Positions 52,913 to 62,717 of a stretch of 64,000 nucleotides of DNA are shown piece after piece (the stretch's first letter is position 1; every line of letters starts with the position of its first letter). Location of the stretch: contig NZ_LR734888.1 in NCBI RefSeq assembly GCF_900010725.2, forward strand, positions 118,103 through 182,102. Direction: 5' to 3'. A program made the position numbers and the translations under genes. Under the pieces are notes generated by a model. That model was not told where the DNA came from and did not search any database. It saw only the letters and a list, made by a program, of their open reading frames with translations. This DNA is from Planktothrix serta PCC 8927. GTDB taxonomy: Bacteria > Cyanobacteriota > Cyanobacteriia > Cyanobacteriales > Microcoleaceae.

Positions 52913-53575
52913 CTAGGTATGTAACGTTTTAAGAGATGTTTCTAAGTCTGAAGTTAAAGATTTTGTTGCCAGTTTAGGAGATTGTTCTGTATAATTATTA
53001 ACCTGAATTGGTTCTCCAATTTTTATTTTAACAGAAGATCCTTTAGAAATTGGTGCAGGGCGATCATAACGAATACTAATCGGAACAATTTTTAAATCTA
53101 AATCCGGTTTTTGGGATAAAGTTTGTAATGCAATTCGCGCGACTCCGGGTTGAATGGGGCGAATATCCCCCTCTAAAAAAATATGTCCTTCGGGAAATAA
53201 AACTAAAATTTGTTCTTGTTTTAACAATTCTATACTATAGCGAATACTGGAGGTTCCAGGGTGATCTCGGTTAACAGGAAACCCCCCCAACCGTTGAATA
53301 AACCACCCTTGAAAACCCTGGGTTTGTTCTAATAAAACCATATATCTTAAGTCTCGTCCCGTTACCCACCGTCCGGCTGAATAAGCTAATAAAATGGCAT
53401 CCCATCGAGAGCGATGAGTAGGTGCTAAAATGACTGCACCTGTTTGGGGTAAATAGTCCTGACCCTCAATTTCAATATTTTTAAAATAGAAGGGTACAAC
53501 CAAACCACCGAATAAAAAATAAGCAATGGGTGTTAACCAAGGAGAAACTTTAGAGTTAGAAAGACTTTCCAACAT
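52913..53575 (-). CDS. 1-acyl-sn-glycerol-3-phosphate acyltransferase (PlsC-like)
   Basis: 220 residues. The catalytic H-x4-D motif is seen in APTHRSRWDAILLAY and the acceptor motif in VLFPEGHIFLEGDIRPIQPG. An N-terminal hydrophobic stretch anchors it to the membrane. It transfers a second acyl chain in phospholipid and galactolipid synthesis. Several cyanobacterial PlsC paralogs exist; this one cannot be assigned to a specific one. Confidence 0.9.
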   Translation of the reverse strand: MLESLSNSKVSPWLTPIAYFLFGGLVVPFYFKNIEIEGQDYLPQTGAVILAPTHRSRWDAILLAYSAGRWVTGRDLRYMVLLEQTQGFQGWFIQRLGGFPVNRDHPGTSSIRYSIELLKQEQILVLFPEGHIFLEGDIRPIQPGVARIALQTLSQKPDLDLKIVPISIRYDRPAPISKGSSVKIKIGEPIQVNNYTEQSPKLATKSLTSDLETSLKTLHT

Positions 53576-53606
53576 TAGATTAGAGTTTGAGACTGTTAAT
53601 TCTGGC

Positions 53607-53825
53607 TTATTCTAAACGTTCTGCATATAAACTTTGAACTAAATTCTCTAGTTTCTCTTCAGAACAACAGTCTACTAACATATCAAAAGCATCGAGGAGT
53701 TTAGCCGCATTTTCTCCTAACATGGGACTCATATCCCAAACATCCTGTACCCAGTCTCGCGGGCGTTCTTCATCAAAAATCATTCGTTCTAAAAGTTGTC
53801 TGGCTTCGGTTTTAGTCAGTTTCAT
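53607..53825 (-). CDS. Hypothetical acidic protein
   Basis: 72 residues, helical: LTKTEARQLLERMIFDEERP, then RDWVQDVWDMSPMLGENAAK and a late CCSEEKLENLVQ. No signal or known motif. It lies 31 bp upstream of the acyltransferase gene in the same direction. Unrecognised. Confidence 0.6.
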   Translation of the reverse strand: MKLTKTEARQLLERMIFDEERPRDWVQDVWDMSPMLGENAAKLLDAFDMLVDCCSEEKLENLVQSLYAERLE

Positions 53826-53940
53826 AAGATTTGAGGGTTATGTAGATTAGCACTTTAATCATCATATCAAATTTAGGTTCTCAGTTGAGTTGAAAACAGT
53901 ACAACCCAACTTTTTCCCCGATAATTTTTAAGTCCGAAAA

Positions 53941-54534
53941 TCAATCACTATAGCGTTCTTCTGCCCAAGGTTCCCCCCTTCTATGATAACCATTCTGTTC
54001 CCAAAATCCCAATTCCTCATGATCCAGAAATTCTAACCCCTTAATCCATTTTCCACTTTTCCAAGCATATAAATGGGGAACAACTAACCGCATCGGGCCA
54101 CCATGATCGGCGGGTAAGGGTTCATCAAAAACCTGATAGGCAAAAAAGTTTTCTTCTCGTAAGAAATCTTCCATTGAAATATTAGTAGTGTAACCCCCAT
54201 AGCAATGTTCCATAACATGAATTGCTTGGGGATCAACTTCAACAGATTTCATGAAATCAGTTACTTTAATTCCTGTCCATTTCACCTCTAATTTTGACCA
54301 GTGAGTTACACAGTGAAAATCGGCGGTAAAATTGCTTTGAGGCATCGCCATTAAGTCAGACCAAGTAAAGGTTTTGGGTGTGACTAAACCCCAAACTTTT
54401 AACTGCCAATTCTCAATAGAAATTTCGGGGGTTTCCCCATAGGTTAAGACGGGAAAACCTTTGCTTAAATGTTGTCCGGGTGGAACGCGATCGCTCTCAT
54501 CAGAAGTGGGTTTATGGAAAAATTGGCCTAACAT
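53941..54534 (-). CDS. Sulfite oxidase-like molybdopterin oxidoreductase
   Basis: The ATG at 54534 is chosen (a GTG at 54543 would add three residues); 197 residues. It has the Mo-pterin fold with the metal-binding cysteine in ADFHCVTHWSKLEVKW and PHLYAWKSGKWIKGLEFL near the end. Being a single domain without haem or a Tat signal, it resembles the YedY/MsrP-like subgroup of the cytoplasm. Electron donor and substrate are unknown. Confidence 0.87.
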   Translation of the reverse strand: MLGQFFHKPTSDESDRVPPGQHLSKGFPVLTYGETPEISIENWQLKVWGLVTPKTFTWSDLMAMPQSNFTADFHCVTHWSKLEVKWTGIKVTDFMKSVEVDPQAIHVMEHCYGGYTTNISMEDFLREENFFAYQVFDEPLPADHGGPMRLVVPHLYAWKSGKWIKGLEFLDHEELGFWEQNGYHRRGEPWAEERYSD

Positions 54535-54783
54535 GATTAACACTCAAGGGCTATTTTTTAGTTAGTATAGCGCGTAGCGCTCTTAGAACAAGAAGCACTA
54601 GGATTGTTATAGCTTAATTGGCAATGCTATATAAGGTTAAATTTGGGGTTTTTACCCGATCTGCTCTCAAACTGCTTCTTCCTTTATATATAAATGTTAA
54701 ATTTTCCAATTCTATCATGAGAAGTGGGAACAAAGTTTGTAAATCAGTATACTATGAATAATATCTTTTAGAGCAAAATAACA

Positions 54784-55020
54784 ATGGCTCCGATTTACTT
54801 GATTCCTTTGTTGATTAGTTGTTTAGCAGCTTGGGTCAGTCTGGGTAATCCCCAATGGAAGATTGATGACTTACCCAAACTTTTAGCCACTTTAATTGGT
54901 GTAGCTTGTCTGATTTGGTTCTTTGTGGCTACTCCTTGGTTAATCAAACTCAGCCTGATTATTATCTTACTCATTCTAGGGAATTATTCCCTAGGAGAGT
55001 CCTTAAAAACGGATGAGTAA
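54784..55020 (+). CDS. Small membrane protein
   Basis: 78 residues with three hydrophobic stretches (YLIPLLISCLAAWVSLG, LATLIGVACLIWFFVAT and LSLIIILLILGNYSLG). Unknown function. It is isolated and divergent from the molybdopterin oxidoreductase gene. Confidence 0.6.
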   Translation: MAPIYLIPLLISCLAAWVSLGNPQWKIDDLPKLLATLIGVACLIWFFVATPWLIKLSLIIILLILGNYSLGESLKTDE

Positions 55021-55039
55021 TTCCATTCTGAGCTTAATT

Positions 55040-55693
55040 TTAATTAGCATTAGAGGCGGGTTTTCCTAAAATTGTAAATGACATTTTTCCTGTCAATCCG
55101 CTTTTCCAAGCCATCCCATCCTGATCTCGAAAAAATATTTTTAGATCCGCACCCAATAGCTGAGTTTTGGGATCAGTGGTCATCCATAACCAATCATCAG
55201 AATGATCCTGCGTATTATTAACAATTGACAGCAAATAACGTCCCGCTTCCAAACGAAAAGGTATGACCAGACCTACATAATTAAAAACAGGATGGGAAAA
55301 CCGCTCAATATCCGTTTGTGTTTGGCGAACTTCCGTTAACTGCACATCAATTTTGGGTGTAATTTCTGGAATTCCCTCAACAATTTTAAAAATTCTTAGG
55401 GAAAATTTAGCATCAGAGGGTTTACCATCAGGGAAATATTGACCACTCCAATGAATTTGATCAACTTCAACACTTTCTTTAAGGGTAAATTCATACCCAA
55501 TTTGTTGCTGTCCTGAAAAATATTTGCCATCAAAATCACTCAATAATCCAAAAGAACCGTTACCTTCACCGGAAGAAAAAATCACCTCAGCTTGTACCGG
55601 AACTAGGGAATAGTTAAGCGTTATCCAACTACTCATTAAACTTGTTAAACCTATTACACAGTGCTTCAAAACTTGGCTTTTTTTCAACATCAT
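55040..55693 (-). CDS. Secreted hypothetical protein
   Basis: The ATG at 55693 starts a plausible signal peptide (KHCVIGLTSLMSSWITLNYS ending VQA). Upstream alternatives would add 16 residues. The mature part of about 180 residues is beta-rich: EFTLKESVEVDQIHWSGQY and FRLEAGRYLLSIVNNTQDHS suggest a jelly-roll or PEP-CTERM-like ectodomain. No sorting tail is present. Unrecognised. Confidence 0.6.
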   Translation of the reverse strand: MMLKKSQVLKHCVIGLTSLMSSWITLNYSLVPVQAEVIFSSGEGNGSFGLLSDFDGKYFSGQQQIGYEFTLKESVEVDQIHWSGQYFPDGKPSDAKFSLRIFKIVEGIPEITPKIDVQLTEVRQTQTDIERFSHPVFNYVGLVIPFRLEAGRYLLSIVNNTQDHSDDWLWMTTDPKTQLLGADLKIFFRDQDGMAWKSGLTGKMSFTILGKPASNAN

Positions 55694-55766
55694 AAAAATT
55701 GAGATTTGTCCTAGAAAACTAAAATTAAGATACAATAGCAACGGTTAACTTAAGGTTGATGCTATT

Positions 55767-56120
55767 ATGATACCTGCTTTGATTCCCGACAACGAAAAAG
55801 AACGATTAGATGCACTGTATCACTATGAAATGTTGGATACACAAGCAGAACCTTCGTTTGATGAACTGACCCTTCTAGCTACCTATATTTGTAAAACACC
55901 CATTGCTTTAATTAGTTTACTCGATCGCGATCGCCAATGGTTTAAATCCATTATAGGCTCCATGCCACCCCAAACAGCAAGAGATATTGCTTTTTGTGCT
56001 TATTGTATTTTACAACATGATTTAATGATTGTTCCTGACACCTTAGAAGATGAACGATTTATCAATAATCCTCTGCTAATATCCGATCCCAAAGTTCGTT
56101 TTTATAATGTTATAATATAA
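55767..56120 (+). pseudogene. Truncated GAF-domain sensor protein
   Basis: 117 residues: RLDALYHYEMLDTQAEPSFD and ARDIAFCAYCILQHDLMIVP are the standard start of the GAF domain found at the front of many cyanobacterial histidine kinases and cyclases. It ends at SDPKVRFYNVII, where the family continues Y-A-G-A-P-L. No downstream output domain follows; the gene has lost its 3' part. Confidence 0.65.
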
Positions 56121-56165
56121 GCTAATTTCCATTAAAATTTTATTAACCAATTCCCTTAATTACTC

Positions 56166-56801
56166 ATGTACCCAAACGTTACGATTATTCAGCATCCTCT
56201 GATTCAACATAAACTCACCTTGATGCGACGGGAAGAAACCAGTACCGCCAAATTTCGTCAATTGTTGCGAGAAATTAGTATGTTATTAGCCTATGAAATT
56301 ACGCGAGATTTACCCCTCCGTAAACAGTTAATTAAAACCCCTCTCGGCCCGATGGAAGCTCCAATTTTAGCCTCCGAGAAAAAAATGGTAATAGTTTCAA
56401 TAATGCGGGCAGGTCAGGGAATTTTAGATGGTATTTTAGAATTAATTCCTTCGGCGCGAGTTGGACATATTGGCTTATATCGAGATCCCCGAACTTTTAT
56501 TCCAATTGAATATTATTTTAGATTACCCGATGATATCGAAGAACGGGAAGTTTTAGTTGTTGATCCCATGATTGCTACAGGAAACACGGCCGTTGCCGCC
56601 ATCCAAAGATTAAAACAAACAAACCCTTTATCGGTAAAATTTTTGTGCTTAATTGCCTCTCCAGAAGGCATTGATCATTTCCATTCTTATCATCCTGAAG
56701 TTCCTTTGTATACGGCTGCTATTGATGATCATTTAGATGAACATGGATATATTATTCCAGGGTTAGGAGATGCAGGCGATCGCTTATTTGGAACAAAATA
56801 A
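56166..56801 (+). CDS. upp: Uracil phosphoribosyltransferase
   Basis: 211 residues. The PRPP loop is [20 protein letters not shown] and the uracil site is [17 protein letters not shown] at the end. It converts uracil and PRPP to UMP in pyrimidine salvage. It is followed after 24 bp by the aldehyde dehydrogenase gene, so the two may be cotranscribed. Confidence 0.95.
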   Translation: MYPNVTIIQHPLIQHKLTLMRREETSTAKFRQLLREISMLLAYEITRDLPLRKQLIKTPLGPMEAPILASEKKMVIVSIMRAGQGILDGILELIPSARVGHIGLYRDPRTFIPIEYYFRLPDDIEEREVLVVDPMIATGNTAVAAIQRLKQTNPLSVKFLCLIASPEGIDHFHSYHPEVPLYTAAIDDHLDEHGYIIPGLGDAGDRLFGTK

Positions 56802-56825
56802 TTATATAATTTAGGAGATAAAAAA

Positions 56826-58304
56826 ATGACAAATTCCCCAATTCTACGCAACTATATTAATGGTCAATGGTGTTCTTCTGAAGCCACAGAAACCCTAGAT
56901 GTGATCAATCCAGCGACCTTAGAAATATTAGCAAAAGTTCCTCTTTCTCCCGCAGCAGAACTTAATCAGGTGGCGGAAATCGCCCAACAATCCTTTGATT
57001 CCTGGCGAAGAACTCCTGTTACAGAACGCATTCGTTATTTATTTAAACTGCGAGGATTGCTTGACAAAAATCAACAGGATTTAGCTCAAATTATTACCCT
57101 AGAATGTGGGAAAACTCTGGCTGAATCTGTGGGTGAATTACAACGAGCGATTGAAAATGTTGAAGTGGCTTGTGGCGTTCCGACCTTAATTCAAGGCTAC
57201 AATTCTGAAGATATTGCTAGGGGAATTGATGAAATTATGATTCGTCAACCTTTAGGCGTTGTAGCAATAATTGCTCCGTTTAATTTTCCGGGGATGATTC
57301 CCTTTTGGTTTTTTCCTTATGCGATCGCCTGTGGGAATACTTGTATTATTAAACCCTCGGAAAAAGTACCTTTAACAATGCAAAAAGTATTTGCTTTAAT
57401 TGATCAAATCGGATTACCGCCAGGGGTAATTAATTTAGTCAATGGAGCCAAAGAAACCGTTGATGCTATTTTAGATCATGCTAATATTAAAGCCATTAGT
57501 TTTGTCGGTTCTACTCCCGTTGCTAAATATGTTTATAGTCGGGCAACTGCTAACGGAAAACGGGCACAATGTCAAGGCGGAGCCAAAAATCCGGTGATTA
57601 TTTTACCGGATGCTGATTTAGAAATGACCACAAAAATTATCGCCGATAGTGCCTTTGGTTGTGCAGGACAACGGTGTTTAGCCACATCAATTGCCATTAC
57701 CGTTGGTCAAGCAAAACAGAGTTTTACAGATGCGATCGCATCTGTTGCAGAAACTCGAATTGTTGGCTATGGATTAGATAACAATGTACAAATGGGAACC
57801 GTTATTTCTGCTCAAAGTAAAGCTCGAATTGAAGGATTAATTCAACAGGGAAAAGAGGAAGGAGGCAAAATTTTAATTGATGGCAGAAATCCTAAAATTT
57901 CGGGTTATGAACAAGGTTATTTTGTCCGTCCGACTATCTTACAAGATATTAACCCCCAGGGAGAACTCGCCCGCACAGAAATTTTCGGCCCCGTATTGAG
58001 TTTAATTCATCTGAATAGTATTGAAGAAGCGATCGCTTTTGTTAATCAAAGTGAATATGGCAATATGGCTTGTTTATTTACTCGAAGTGGGGCAGCGGCG
58101 AGAAAGTTTCGGTATGAAGTTCAGGCGGGAAATATTGGGATTAATATTGGGGTGGCGGCACCGATGGCATTCTTTCCCTTTAGTGGTTGGAAAGATAGCT
58201 TTTTTGGAGATTTACACGGTCAAGGACAACACGCCGTTGAATTTTTTACCCAAACTAAAGTTGTCGTTGAACGTTGGTTATCAGACTGGTCACGACAATT
58301 TTAA
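56826..58304 (+). CDS. mmsA: CoA-acylating methylmalonate-semialdehyde dehydrogenase
   Basis: 492 residues. The ALDH fold has NAD-site [13 protein letters not shown], the nucleophile cysteine in [12 protein letters not shown], and a late [10 protein letters not shown]. The extended N-terminal [12 protein letters not shown] and the family-like [20 protein letters not shown] near the C-terminus point to the MmsA subfamily, which oxidises methylmalonate or malonate semialdehyde to propionyl- or acetyl-CoA. GGAGATAAAAA precedes the ATG. Confidence 0.92.
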   Translation: MTNSPILRNYINGQWCSSEATETLDVINPATLEILAKVPLSPAAELNQVAEIAQQSFDSWRRTPVTERIRYLFKLRGLLDKNQQDLAQIITLECGKTLAESVGELQRAIENVEVACGVPTLIQGYNSEDIARGIDEIMIRQPLGVVAIIAPFNFPGMIPFWFFPYAIACGNTCIIKPSEKVPLTMQKVFALIDQIGLPPGVINLVNGAKETVDAILDHANIKAISFVGSTPVAKYVYSRATANGKRAQCQGGAKNPVIILPDADLEMTTKIIADSAFGCAGQRCLATSIAITVGQAKQSFTDAIASVAETRIVGYGLDNNVQMGTVISAQSKARIEGLIQQGKEEGGKILIDGRNPKISGYEQGYFVRPTILQDINPQGELARTEIFGPVLSLIHLNSIEEAIAFVNQSEYGNMACLFTRSGAAARKFRYEVQAGNIGINIGVAAPMAFFPFSGWKDSFFGDLHGQGQHAVEFFTQTKVVVERWLSDWSRQF

Positions 58305-58382
58305 CCCAAGTTTATAGATAATATAGCAACGAAAAAAAGTCGAAAATAAGAGGTTAAAAAAGTGGATTTTATTGATAGTTAA

Positions 58383-58401
58383 GGGCGAGAAGACCTCGCC
58401 C
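58383..58401. repeat. GGGCGAG hairpin, dispersed GTAGGGGCGRG family
   Basis: GGGCGAG-aagac-CTCGCCC followed by CCTAC on the right. It is the reverse complement of the repeat at 3427 and lies downstream of both convergent genes. Confidence 0.6.
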
Positions 58402-58410
58402 CTACCTGCT

Positions 58411-59589
58411 TTAATGGTGGTGGTGATGATGACCATGACTATGATCATGATCATGGTTGTGATGATGGTGATCATCGTGGGTATGGACATTTGCCAAAGC
58501 AGGATTTACCGCTAATGACATTTCATTAAATAAAGCTTCAATTTGGGGGTTTGCCCAGTCTGCGGCCATTTTTAGAAAGTCTGGATGGTCGTTGACACAT
58601 TCCATTTGAACGTAGGTGATCTCAGAATATTTACGGCGTAAACCCTCAATAATATGTTCAACATCTAACAGGGTTTCATGGTTTTCTGTGGCAAATCCAA
58701 TGGGCATAAATACAATCGCTTTCGCCCCTAATTCAATCAGATTATTCGCCGCCAGTTGAGCGTTAGGTTGTGTCCATTCAATTAACGGAGTATCATGGTT
58801 TAACCAACCCACAGAAATTAACGGATAACGGTTAATTAACTGTTCCCGTACCTGTTCATAAAGGGCTTGACTTTCATCAATTCCCGAAGTAAACCCTTTG
58901 GCTTTATGGGGACAACCATGATTCATTAAAACAATGCCGATTTGAGAGGGAAGATAGGCTTGAATTAGGTCTTGTTGAATCTTTTCTTCTACTAACTGAC
59001 CGAGCAGTTGAATATAGCCCGGTTCATTATAAAAAGAAGGAATATACCGTTGACCTTTCACCCAATGTTCATCTTCATCAGCTAATTTTGCTAAGGCTTT
59101 ATTCACCTGTTCAACAGCAATTCCACTGGTGAAAATCGAGTCAACCACCAACAGAGGATAAATTAACAGTTTATCAAATCCTTCGGCTTGAATTTGAGTT
59201 AAAACCTGTTCAGGAAGAAAAGGAGCGCAAAAGTTAAAGGCTTTAAAGACTTTAATTTTATCTCCCCATTTCTCTTTTAAGTTCTGCTCAATTCCTGCCC
59301 GTTGTTTCTCGAAAATTGCATTATGAGGGGAAATAAAATTCCCATGTTGATGACTCCATTCATGGAGATCAAACATTGCTAAGAGCTTGGCGAGAGGCGG
59401 ATAAATCCAAGTCGGAACAGGGGCAAATTTAGCGGTTAAAAGATTCAAAGCCTGTTCGTTATAATTAGCAAAGTCCTCATAACTTTCGACTTCACCATAA
59501 CCCATGAGCAAAACCGCTACTCGATTTTGACCCTCTGTATGGGTAGATGCTGAAGTAATCGTTTCCAGTTTCTCAGGAGTCGCAACCAC
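58411..59589 (-). CDS. hemH: Ferrochelatase-family protein with a His-rich C-terminal tail
   Basis: 392 residues from a GTG. The chelatase core has VAVLLMGYGEVESYEDFANY and LMNHGCPHKAKG, with the late FMPIGFATENHETLLDVEHI. Unlike the usual cyanobacterial ferrochelatase there is no chlorophyll-binding helix at the C-terminus; it ends in a stretch with 15 His in 23 residues. The tail suggests metal storage or delivery, perhaps iron, cobalt or nickel, so a non-haem chelatase is possible. Confidence 0.78.
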   Translation of the reverse strand: MVATPEKLETITSASTHTEGQNRVAVLLMGYGEVESYEDFANYNEQALNLLTAKFAPVPTWIYPPLAKLLAMFDLHEWSHQHGNFISPHNAIFEKQRAGIEQNLKEKWGDKIKVFKAFNFCAPFLPEQVLTQIQAEGFDKLLIYPLLVVDSIFTSGIAVEQVNKALAKLADEDEHWVKGQRYIPSFYNEPGYIQLLGQLVEEKIQQDLIQAYLPSQIGIVLMNHGCPHKAKGFTSGIDESQALYEQVREQLINRYPLISVGWLNHDTPLIEWTQPNAQLAANNLIELGAKAIVFMPIGFATENHETLLDVEHIIEGLRRKYSEITYVQMECVNDHPDFLKMAADWANPQIEALFNEMSLAVNPALANVHTHDDHHHHNHDHDHSHGHHHHHH

Positions 59590-59772
59590 GTTTTTGTCCT
59601 CACGTTTAAGTGCTACTATCGAGTTTACCCAGGGGGATGTTCCCTAAAGTAACTCTCTCTGATAGTTTAACATCCCCTACGGGGGGATGGGGAAAAGGGG
59701 ACACGGACAGGGGAAAATAATAAACACTCCTGCTGTGAAACCCGACACCTGTTAACCGTCAACCGTCAACAA

Positions 59773-60312
59773 ATGCTATTAATCTGTCCTGGAATTCATC
59801 AAATAGAATTAACAGAATCTTTTTTAAATAGAGTTTTGGAAGATTGGAGAAAGCAGCAAAAATCAGGAGAACTATTGATTTTTCCAACTCAAGATTATCC
59901 CGCTTATTCAAGTCTTGATATTTTTAAATTTATTTGTGAAAATAATCCTAAATCTGCTATAATAATCATAAGCTTTAGTGCCGGAGTTGTGGGGGCAATT
60001 GGGGCTGCTTTAGCTTGGGAACATTTTGGGGGAACGGTTAAAGCCTTTATTGCGATTGATGGTTGGGGGGTTCCATTAGTGGGAAATTTCCCTATTTATC
60101 GCATCAGTCATGATTATTTTACTCATTGGAGTTCGGCATTATTAGGAGGAGGAAAAGAAAGTTTTTATGCTGATCCAGCCGTTGAACATTTAGAATTATG
60201 GCGATCGCCCCACACCACAAAAGGATGGTGGAACCATGAAACCTCAACCGGATTAAAAACAGCAACTCCGACAACAGCAACAATATTTATTCAAAATCTA
60301 TTAATCGTGTGA
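59773..60312 (+). CDS. Conserved hypothetical alpha/beta-hydrolase-like protein
   Basis: 179 residues. ICPGIHQIELTESFLNRVLE, then IIISFSAGVVGAIGAALAW resembles the nucleophile elbow (S-F-S-A-G) of an alpha/beta hydrolase. AFIAIDGWGVPLVGN and the late GWWNHE occur in uncharacterised cyanobacterial homologs. The catalytic assignment is tentative. Its stop is adjacent to a TnpB element end. Confidence 0.6.
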   Translation: MLLICPGIHQIELTESFLNRVLEDWRKQQKSGELLIFPTQDYPAYSSLDIFKFICENNPKSAIIIISFSAGVVGAIGAALAWEHFGGTVKAFIAIDGWGVPLVGNFPIYRISHDYFTHWSSALLGGGKESFYADPAVEHLELWRSPHTTKGWWNHETSTGLKTATPTTATIFIQNLLIV

Positions 60313-60350
60313 ACTACCCACACTTCTCTACGAGTAAGTGTGGGCTTCCA
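60308..60350 (-). ncRNA. Right end of the TnpB element / omega RNA 3' scaffold
   Basis: On the minus strand CCCACACTT-ACTCGTAGAG-AAGTGTGGG forms a 9-bp hairpin inside the last tnpB codons. It is followed by TAGTTCAC and then the flank ACGATTAATAG. The structure and its place at the tnpB end match the omega RNA scaffold. If so, the guide segment is the end of the gene at 59773-60312. Extent approximate. Confidence 0.5.
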
Positions 60351-61522
60351 GTTTCAACAGGGATAGCATCAGAAGAAACAGAAGCTTGTTCTGATGACTG
60401 ACATCCCCTCGACGTGGCAGTATCGCTGGTTCCCAACGACAGAATCCGCAAGGCTTCATTTTTGATATTAATTGAAGCATTTATATCTCGATCATGGAGA
60501 GTTTGACAATGTTCACAAGGCCAACTTCTAACATCAAGAGGCAAACTACCGACTTGATTTAGACAGACGTTACAAGTTTTAGAAGACGGGAAAAACCGAT
60601 CAATTTCGATATAAGTTTTCCCTTCTTTTTCGGCTTTGTACTTAAGCATTGTACCGAACATTCCCCAACCACAATCACTAATTGCCTTAGCTAATTTAGG
60701 GTTTCTGACCAGATTCTTAACTGCCAGATTTTCTACAGCAATAATTTGGTTTTCATTAACTATCTTGCGGGATAGTTTGTGTAGAAAATCTTCTGGGCAA
60801 CGAGCGATTTTAGCGTGAACTTTAGCAACTTTTAATCGCGCCTTTTGTCTACTGTTACTCCCTTTTTGTTTGCGAGATAATTTTTGTTGTTTTCGCTTTA
60901 AATTGCGTTGATGTTTAGCAAAGTGTTTGGGGTTACTATATTTATCTCCATCGCTGGTAATTGCCAAGTGGGTTAACCCCAGGTCAATCCCAATTGCTTT
61001 CCCATTAGTTGATGAATTAGGTATTTCCTTGCCGTCATCAACTAACACCGATGCGTAATATTTCCCATCACGATTCTTGGAGATGGTAACGGTTTTAATT
61101 GTTCCCTCAAATTCTCGATGGCGACGACAATAAATCAACCCGACTTTACCGGGTAATTTCAGGTAATCTCCTTCAACTTTAACACTTTGAGGATAACTGA
61201 TTGATTGCCTACCGTGTTTGGATTTGAATTGAGGTAATCTTGCTCGTTTCTCAAAGAAGTTTTTGTAAGCGGTATATAAATTGAGAGCGACAACTTGCAA
61301 GCATTGGGAATAAGCATCTTTTAGCCAAGGATATTCCTGCTTCAGTTGAGGTAATAATCCTTGAATTGCTTTTCTTGATAGCCCTTTTCCTGTTGTTTTA
61401 TAAGTTTCTTGACACAAGTTTAGGGCATAATTCCAATACCAACGGCAACAACCAAAGCTTTTGGCTAAGGCTATTTGCTGCTCAATCGCTGGATAGATTC
61501 GGAATTTATACCCTTGAAACAT
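60314..61522 (-). CDS. tnpB: TnpB RNA-guided nuclease (IS200/IS605 OrfB)
   Basis: 402 residues, full length. A helical N-terminal domain includes MFQGYKFRIYPAIEQQ. The RuvC-like site is intact: D180 in GIDLGLTHLA, E264 in AVENLAVKN and D346 in HDRDINASINI. A zinc ribbon is C317-x2-C320 ... C336-x2-C339. TnpB proteins cut DNA at sites matching the guide at the 3' end of their omega RNA and keep the IS at donor sites. No tnpA is nearby, so movement would need a transposase in trans. The tail past D346 is Ser/Thr-rich. Confidence 0.93.
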   Translation of the reverse strand: MFQGYKFRIYPAIEQQIALAKSFGCCRWYWNYALNLCQETYKTTGKGLSRKAIQGLLPQLKQEYPWLKDAYSQCLQVVALNLYTAYKNFFEKRARLPQFKSKHGRQSISYPQSVKVEGDYLKLPGKVGLIYCRRHREFEGTIKTVTISKNRDGKYYASVLVDDGKEIPNSSTNGKAIGIDLGLTHLAITSDGDKYSNPKHFAKHQRNLKRKQQKLSRKQKGSNSRQKARLKVAKVHAKIARCPEDFLHKLSRKIVNENQIIAVENLAVKNLVRNPKLAKAISDCGWGMFGTMLKYKAEKEGKTYIEIDRFFPSSKTCNVCLNQVGSLPLDVRSWPCEHCQTLHDRDINASINIKNEALRILSLGTSDTATSRGCQSSEQASVSSDAIPVETGSPHLLVEKCG

Positions 61523-61732
61523 TGTTGCCTTTAAAACTCTTTGATATACTCTAGCGTATTATTGTTAATTTTGTCGGGATTGGGACATACAAAATTAACT
61601 TGGGGGAGTCCATGTATCCCACACTGATTTGGTGGTTATTTTTTGGTGAGCGTGAAATTCAGTGTGGGACTTATCGCTCCCCCAAACCCCCTCGTCAGTT
61701 AAAATAAAGAAATTGATTTCACCTTTAGAAAA

Positions 61733-62617
61733 ATGACTGTAGCCACAAATCTAAATAAAACCCTAATTTCTGTTAATGGTGTCGATCATTATTGTGAGTG
61801 GGTGACAACTTCCAATTCTACACCGGGCTCAAAACCTGTTATGGTGTTTATTCATGGTTGGGGGGGTTCAGGACGTTATTGGGAAAGCACCGCCCAAGCC
61901 TTATCGGATCAATTTGATTGTTTAATTTATGACTTACGCGGCTTTGGACGGACAAATTTACCCCTAGCGGTCACGGATACCGGAGCATCAGAACGTTATG
62001 AATTAATTGAATATGCTGAAGATTTATGCGCTTTATTAGATCAGTTAAAATTAGATAAAATTTATCTGAATGCTCACTCAATGGGGGGTTCCATCGCCCT
62101 ATTATTTTTAAATCGATATCCCCAACGAGTCGAACGAGCAATTTTAACCTGTAGTGGGATTTTTGAATATGACGAAAAAACCTTTAACGCCTTTCACAAA
62201 TTTAGCCGTTATGTCGTTATGTTTCGCCCCAAATGGTTAAGTTTAATTCCAGGAGTCGATAAAATGTTTATGGCTCGATTTCTTCACCGTCCCATTCCTC
62301 AGCCATTAAGTCAAGCATTTTTAGAAGATTTTCTATTAGCCGATTTTGAAGCCGCCTATGGAACAGTCTTAACTTCTGTTTGTAAAGAAGCAACGGAATG
62401 GCTACCCGAAGAATTTAAAAAATTAACGGTTCCAACATTATTAATAGCGGGAGAATATGACCAAATTATTCCCGCAGAAATGGGACAACAAGCCGCCACT
62501 TTAAATCCCCAAGTCCAGTTAGCAATTCTCAAAGATACGGCTCATTTTCCCATGTTAGAAGATCCCGAAACCTATTTACAAAACGTGCGCGCATTTTTAA
62601 ATCCGGTTGACCGTTGA
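61733..62617 (+). CDS. Alpha/beta-fold hydrolase
   Basis: 294 residues. The oxyanion region is FIHGWGGSGRYW, the nucleophile is in NAHSMGGSIAL, the acid in LIAGEYDQIIP and the His in DTAHFPMLEDP. Cap helices (residues about 145-215) are unusually basic. The substrate is unknown; it could be an esterase, haloperoxidase-like or haloalkane dehalogenase-like enzyme. The gene ends in a heptamer-like GACCGTT run. Confidence 0.9.
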   Translation: MTVATNLNKTLISVNGVDHYCEWVTTSNSTPGSKPVMVFIHGWGGSGRYWESTAQALSDQFDCLIYDLRGFGRTNLPLAVTDTGASERYELIEYAEDLCALLDQLKLDKIYLNAHSMGGSIALLFLNRYPQRVERAILTCSGIFEYDEKTFNAFHKFSRYVVMFRPKWLSLIPGVDKMFMARFLHRPIPQPLSQAFLEDFLLADFEAAYGTVLTSVCKEATEWLPEEFKKLTVPTLLIAGEYDQIIPAEMGQQAATLNPQVQLAILKDTAHFPMLEDPETYLQNVRAFLNPVDR

Positions 62618-62717
62618 CCATTGACCGTTAACTGTCTTAAGATAGTTGCAAACGAACTAAGATACAATAAGATCAAATACAACCCGTTGTTTTTGGAAAT
62701 TTCGTGAGCCGGAAACT

